In this document: piece after piece, positions 14,178-14,914 of the stretch | Layout: every line of letters starts with the position of its first letter | How positions within the stretch are numbered: the stretch's first letter is position 1 | Assembly: GCA_937907055.1 (NCBI GenBank) | Contig: CALCTW010000103.1 | Location: forward strand, 1-14,914 | Direction: 5' to 3' | Source: an uncultured Clostridia bacterium | GTDB lineage: Bacteria; Bacillota; Clostridia; Christensenellales; Aristaeellaceae | DNA: 14,914 nt | Made by a program: the position numbers and the translations under genes | Notes under the pieces: model-generated | Databases searched by the model: none | Told to the model about the DNA's origin: nothing | The model's input: the letters and a program-made list of their open reading frames with translations, nothing else

Positions 14178-14897
14178 TTATTCAGCGATCTCAGCCAGGT
14201 AGTCCTTGATGGGCAGATCACCGGGCTTGCCGGTCTCGGGCAGAGTCATGCTGGCGGTGGGGTTGGTGGGATCCAGACCCTCAACAGACTCGTTGAAGGT
14301 GATCTCGTCCACCCAGATCACGCACTTGGCGAAAGCGCGCAGATGCAGAGCATTGGTCATTCCGGGGAAGCCGGAAGCTTCCAGATCGATCACGAGATCC
14401 TGCCATTCGGTGGTGATGACGGGATGAGTGCCATCGGCCAGAACCAGATCAGAGAAACGAGCGGCATAGAACTTGGAATCCTCGGGATGCCAGTCCATCA
14501 GCATCTTCACTTCTTCGCCGCCGACTTCACCCTTGATACGGATGGTCATGTACTTGCAGTTGGTGATGCCTTCGATCGCCCACATGTTGACAGCTTCGCC
14601 CCAGTTGGACATCCAGTCCGCGGCATGAGCAAAGTAATCATCTTCGGAATCATAATCCTCGGGATCATAGGCCTTGGGACGGAAATCCATCTTGATGGCG
14701 CCGTCTTCGTTCTTGGCGCGCATATTGGCCCAGTTGTCCCACCAGATGTTCACGCCGTTGGGGCCCAGTTCGGGCTTGGCATTGGGATCACGATCGTCGA
14801 AATTGTCCCACAGGAAGGACTCACCCTCGGCGAAGGCGACGGCAGTCATGGTGAAAACCATGATCGCGGCGAGCAGGAAAGCAAGGAACTTCTTCAT
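14178..14897 (-). CDS. secreted Trp-rich protein, carbohydrate-binding-module-like
   Basis: A 239-aa exported protein. Signal peptide MKKFLAFLLAAIMVFTMTAV followed by AFA, with cleavage expected after residue 23. The mature part is acidic and holds ten Trp residues (for example W52, W53, W56, W95, W99, W106, W136). The order '...MTIRIKG...KMLMDWHPED...EWQDLVIDLEASGF...LHLRAFAKCVIWVDEITF' follows a beta-sandwich carbohydrate-binding domain of the kind seen in CBM11-like and related modules, where the last strand is 'V/I-D-E/D-I'. No catalytic domain is present. Cys114 and Cys192 could pair. The sequence LPETG occurs at 219-223 but with no hydrophobic anchor or basic tail after it. AGGAGGT is 6 nt from the ATG, codon use is strongly biased and a very strong terminator follows, all pointing to high expression. 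The family is not recognised with certainty; the promoter is outside the window. Confidence 0.7.
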   Translation of the reverse strand: MKKFLAFLLAAIMVFTMTAVAFAEGESFLWDNFDDRDPNAKPELGPNGVNIWWDNWANMRAKNEDGAIKMDFRPKAYDPEDYDSEDDYFAHAADWMSNWGEAVNMWAIEGITNCKYMTIRIKGEVGGEEVKMLMDWHPEDSKFYAARFSDLVLADGTHPVITTEWQDLVIDLEASGFPGMTNALHLRAFAKCVIWVDEITFNESVEGLDPTNPTASMTLPETGKPGDLPIKDYLAEIAE

Positions 14898-14914
14898 GAT
14901 AGTACCTCCTACAA

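Overview
The window looks like a chromosomal piece of an uncultured, moderately GC-rich clostridial Firmicute, probably from a gut or rumen. The grounds are strong AGGAGG-type ribosome binding sites, sigma-A promoters close to TTGACA/TATAAT, signal peptides of the 'MKKFLAFLLA...AFA' kind, and a gene set typical of glycan-scavenging Clostridia. The genus cannot be read from this sequence. I see no RNA genes, CRISPR arrays, insertion sequences or phage genes.

Layout. (1) 1-1140: a truncated ABC ATPase gene and a Nudix hydrolase gene, both on the minus strand, each with its own promoter. (2) 1133-2027: a divergently transcribed alpha/beta hydrolase. (3) 2079-4788: a three-gene ABC-2 type exporter (ATPase plus two permeases, COG4586/COG4587/COG3694-like). 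It sits behind a consensus promoter and a terminator-like leader hairpin. The third gene carries an in-frame TAG at codon 76. (4) 4840-4968: a short relic resembling the C-terminal half of a GNAT acetyltransferase. (5) 4965-12943: a sugar-uptake and phosphorolysis operon with a perfect consensus promoter, an operator-like palindrome, a secreted substrate-binding protein, two MalF/MalG-like permeases, two different GH65 glycoside phosphorylases and a terminator. (6) 12956-14083: a convergent LacI-family regulator whose promoter carries a sequence resembling the palindrome at the sugar operon promoter. (7) 14178-14897: a secreted, Trp-rich protein that looks like a beta-sandwich carbohydrate-binding module, ending in a very strong terminator.

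How it fits together. The substrate-binding protein and two permeases probably import an alpha-glucoside. The two GH65 enzymes would split it with phosphate to beta-glucose 1-phosphate plus an acceptor sugar, and the LacI protein would repress the operon until a sugar signal appears. There is no transporter ATPase and no beta-phosphoglucomutase here, so both would have to come from elsewhere in the genome. The substrate is not known.

Best candidates for a second look: the shared operator-like site, the amber codon inside an otherwise intact exporter permease, the attenuator-like exporter leader, the non-redundant GH65 pair, and the secreted CBM-like protein with an LPETG motif but no membrane anchor.
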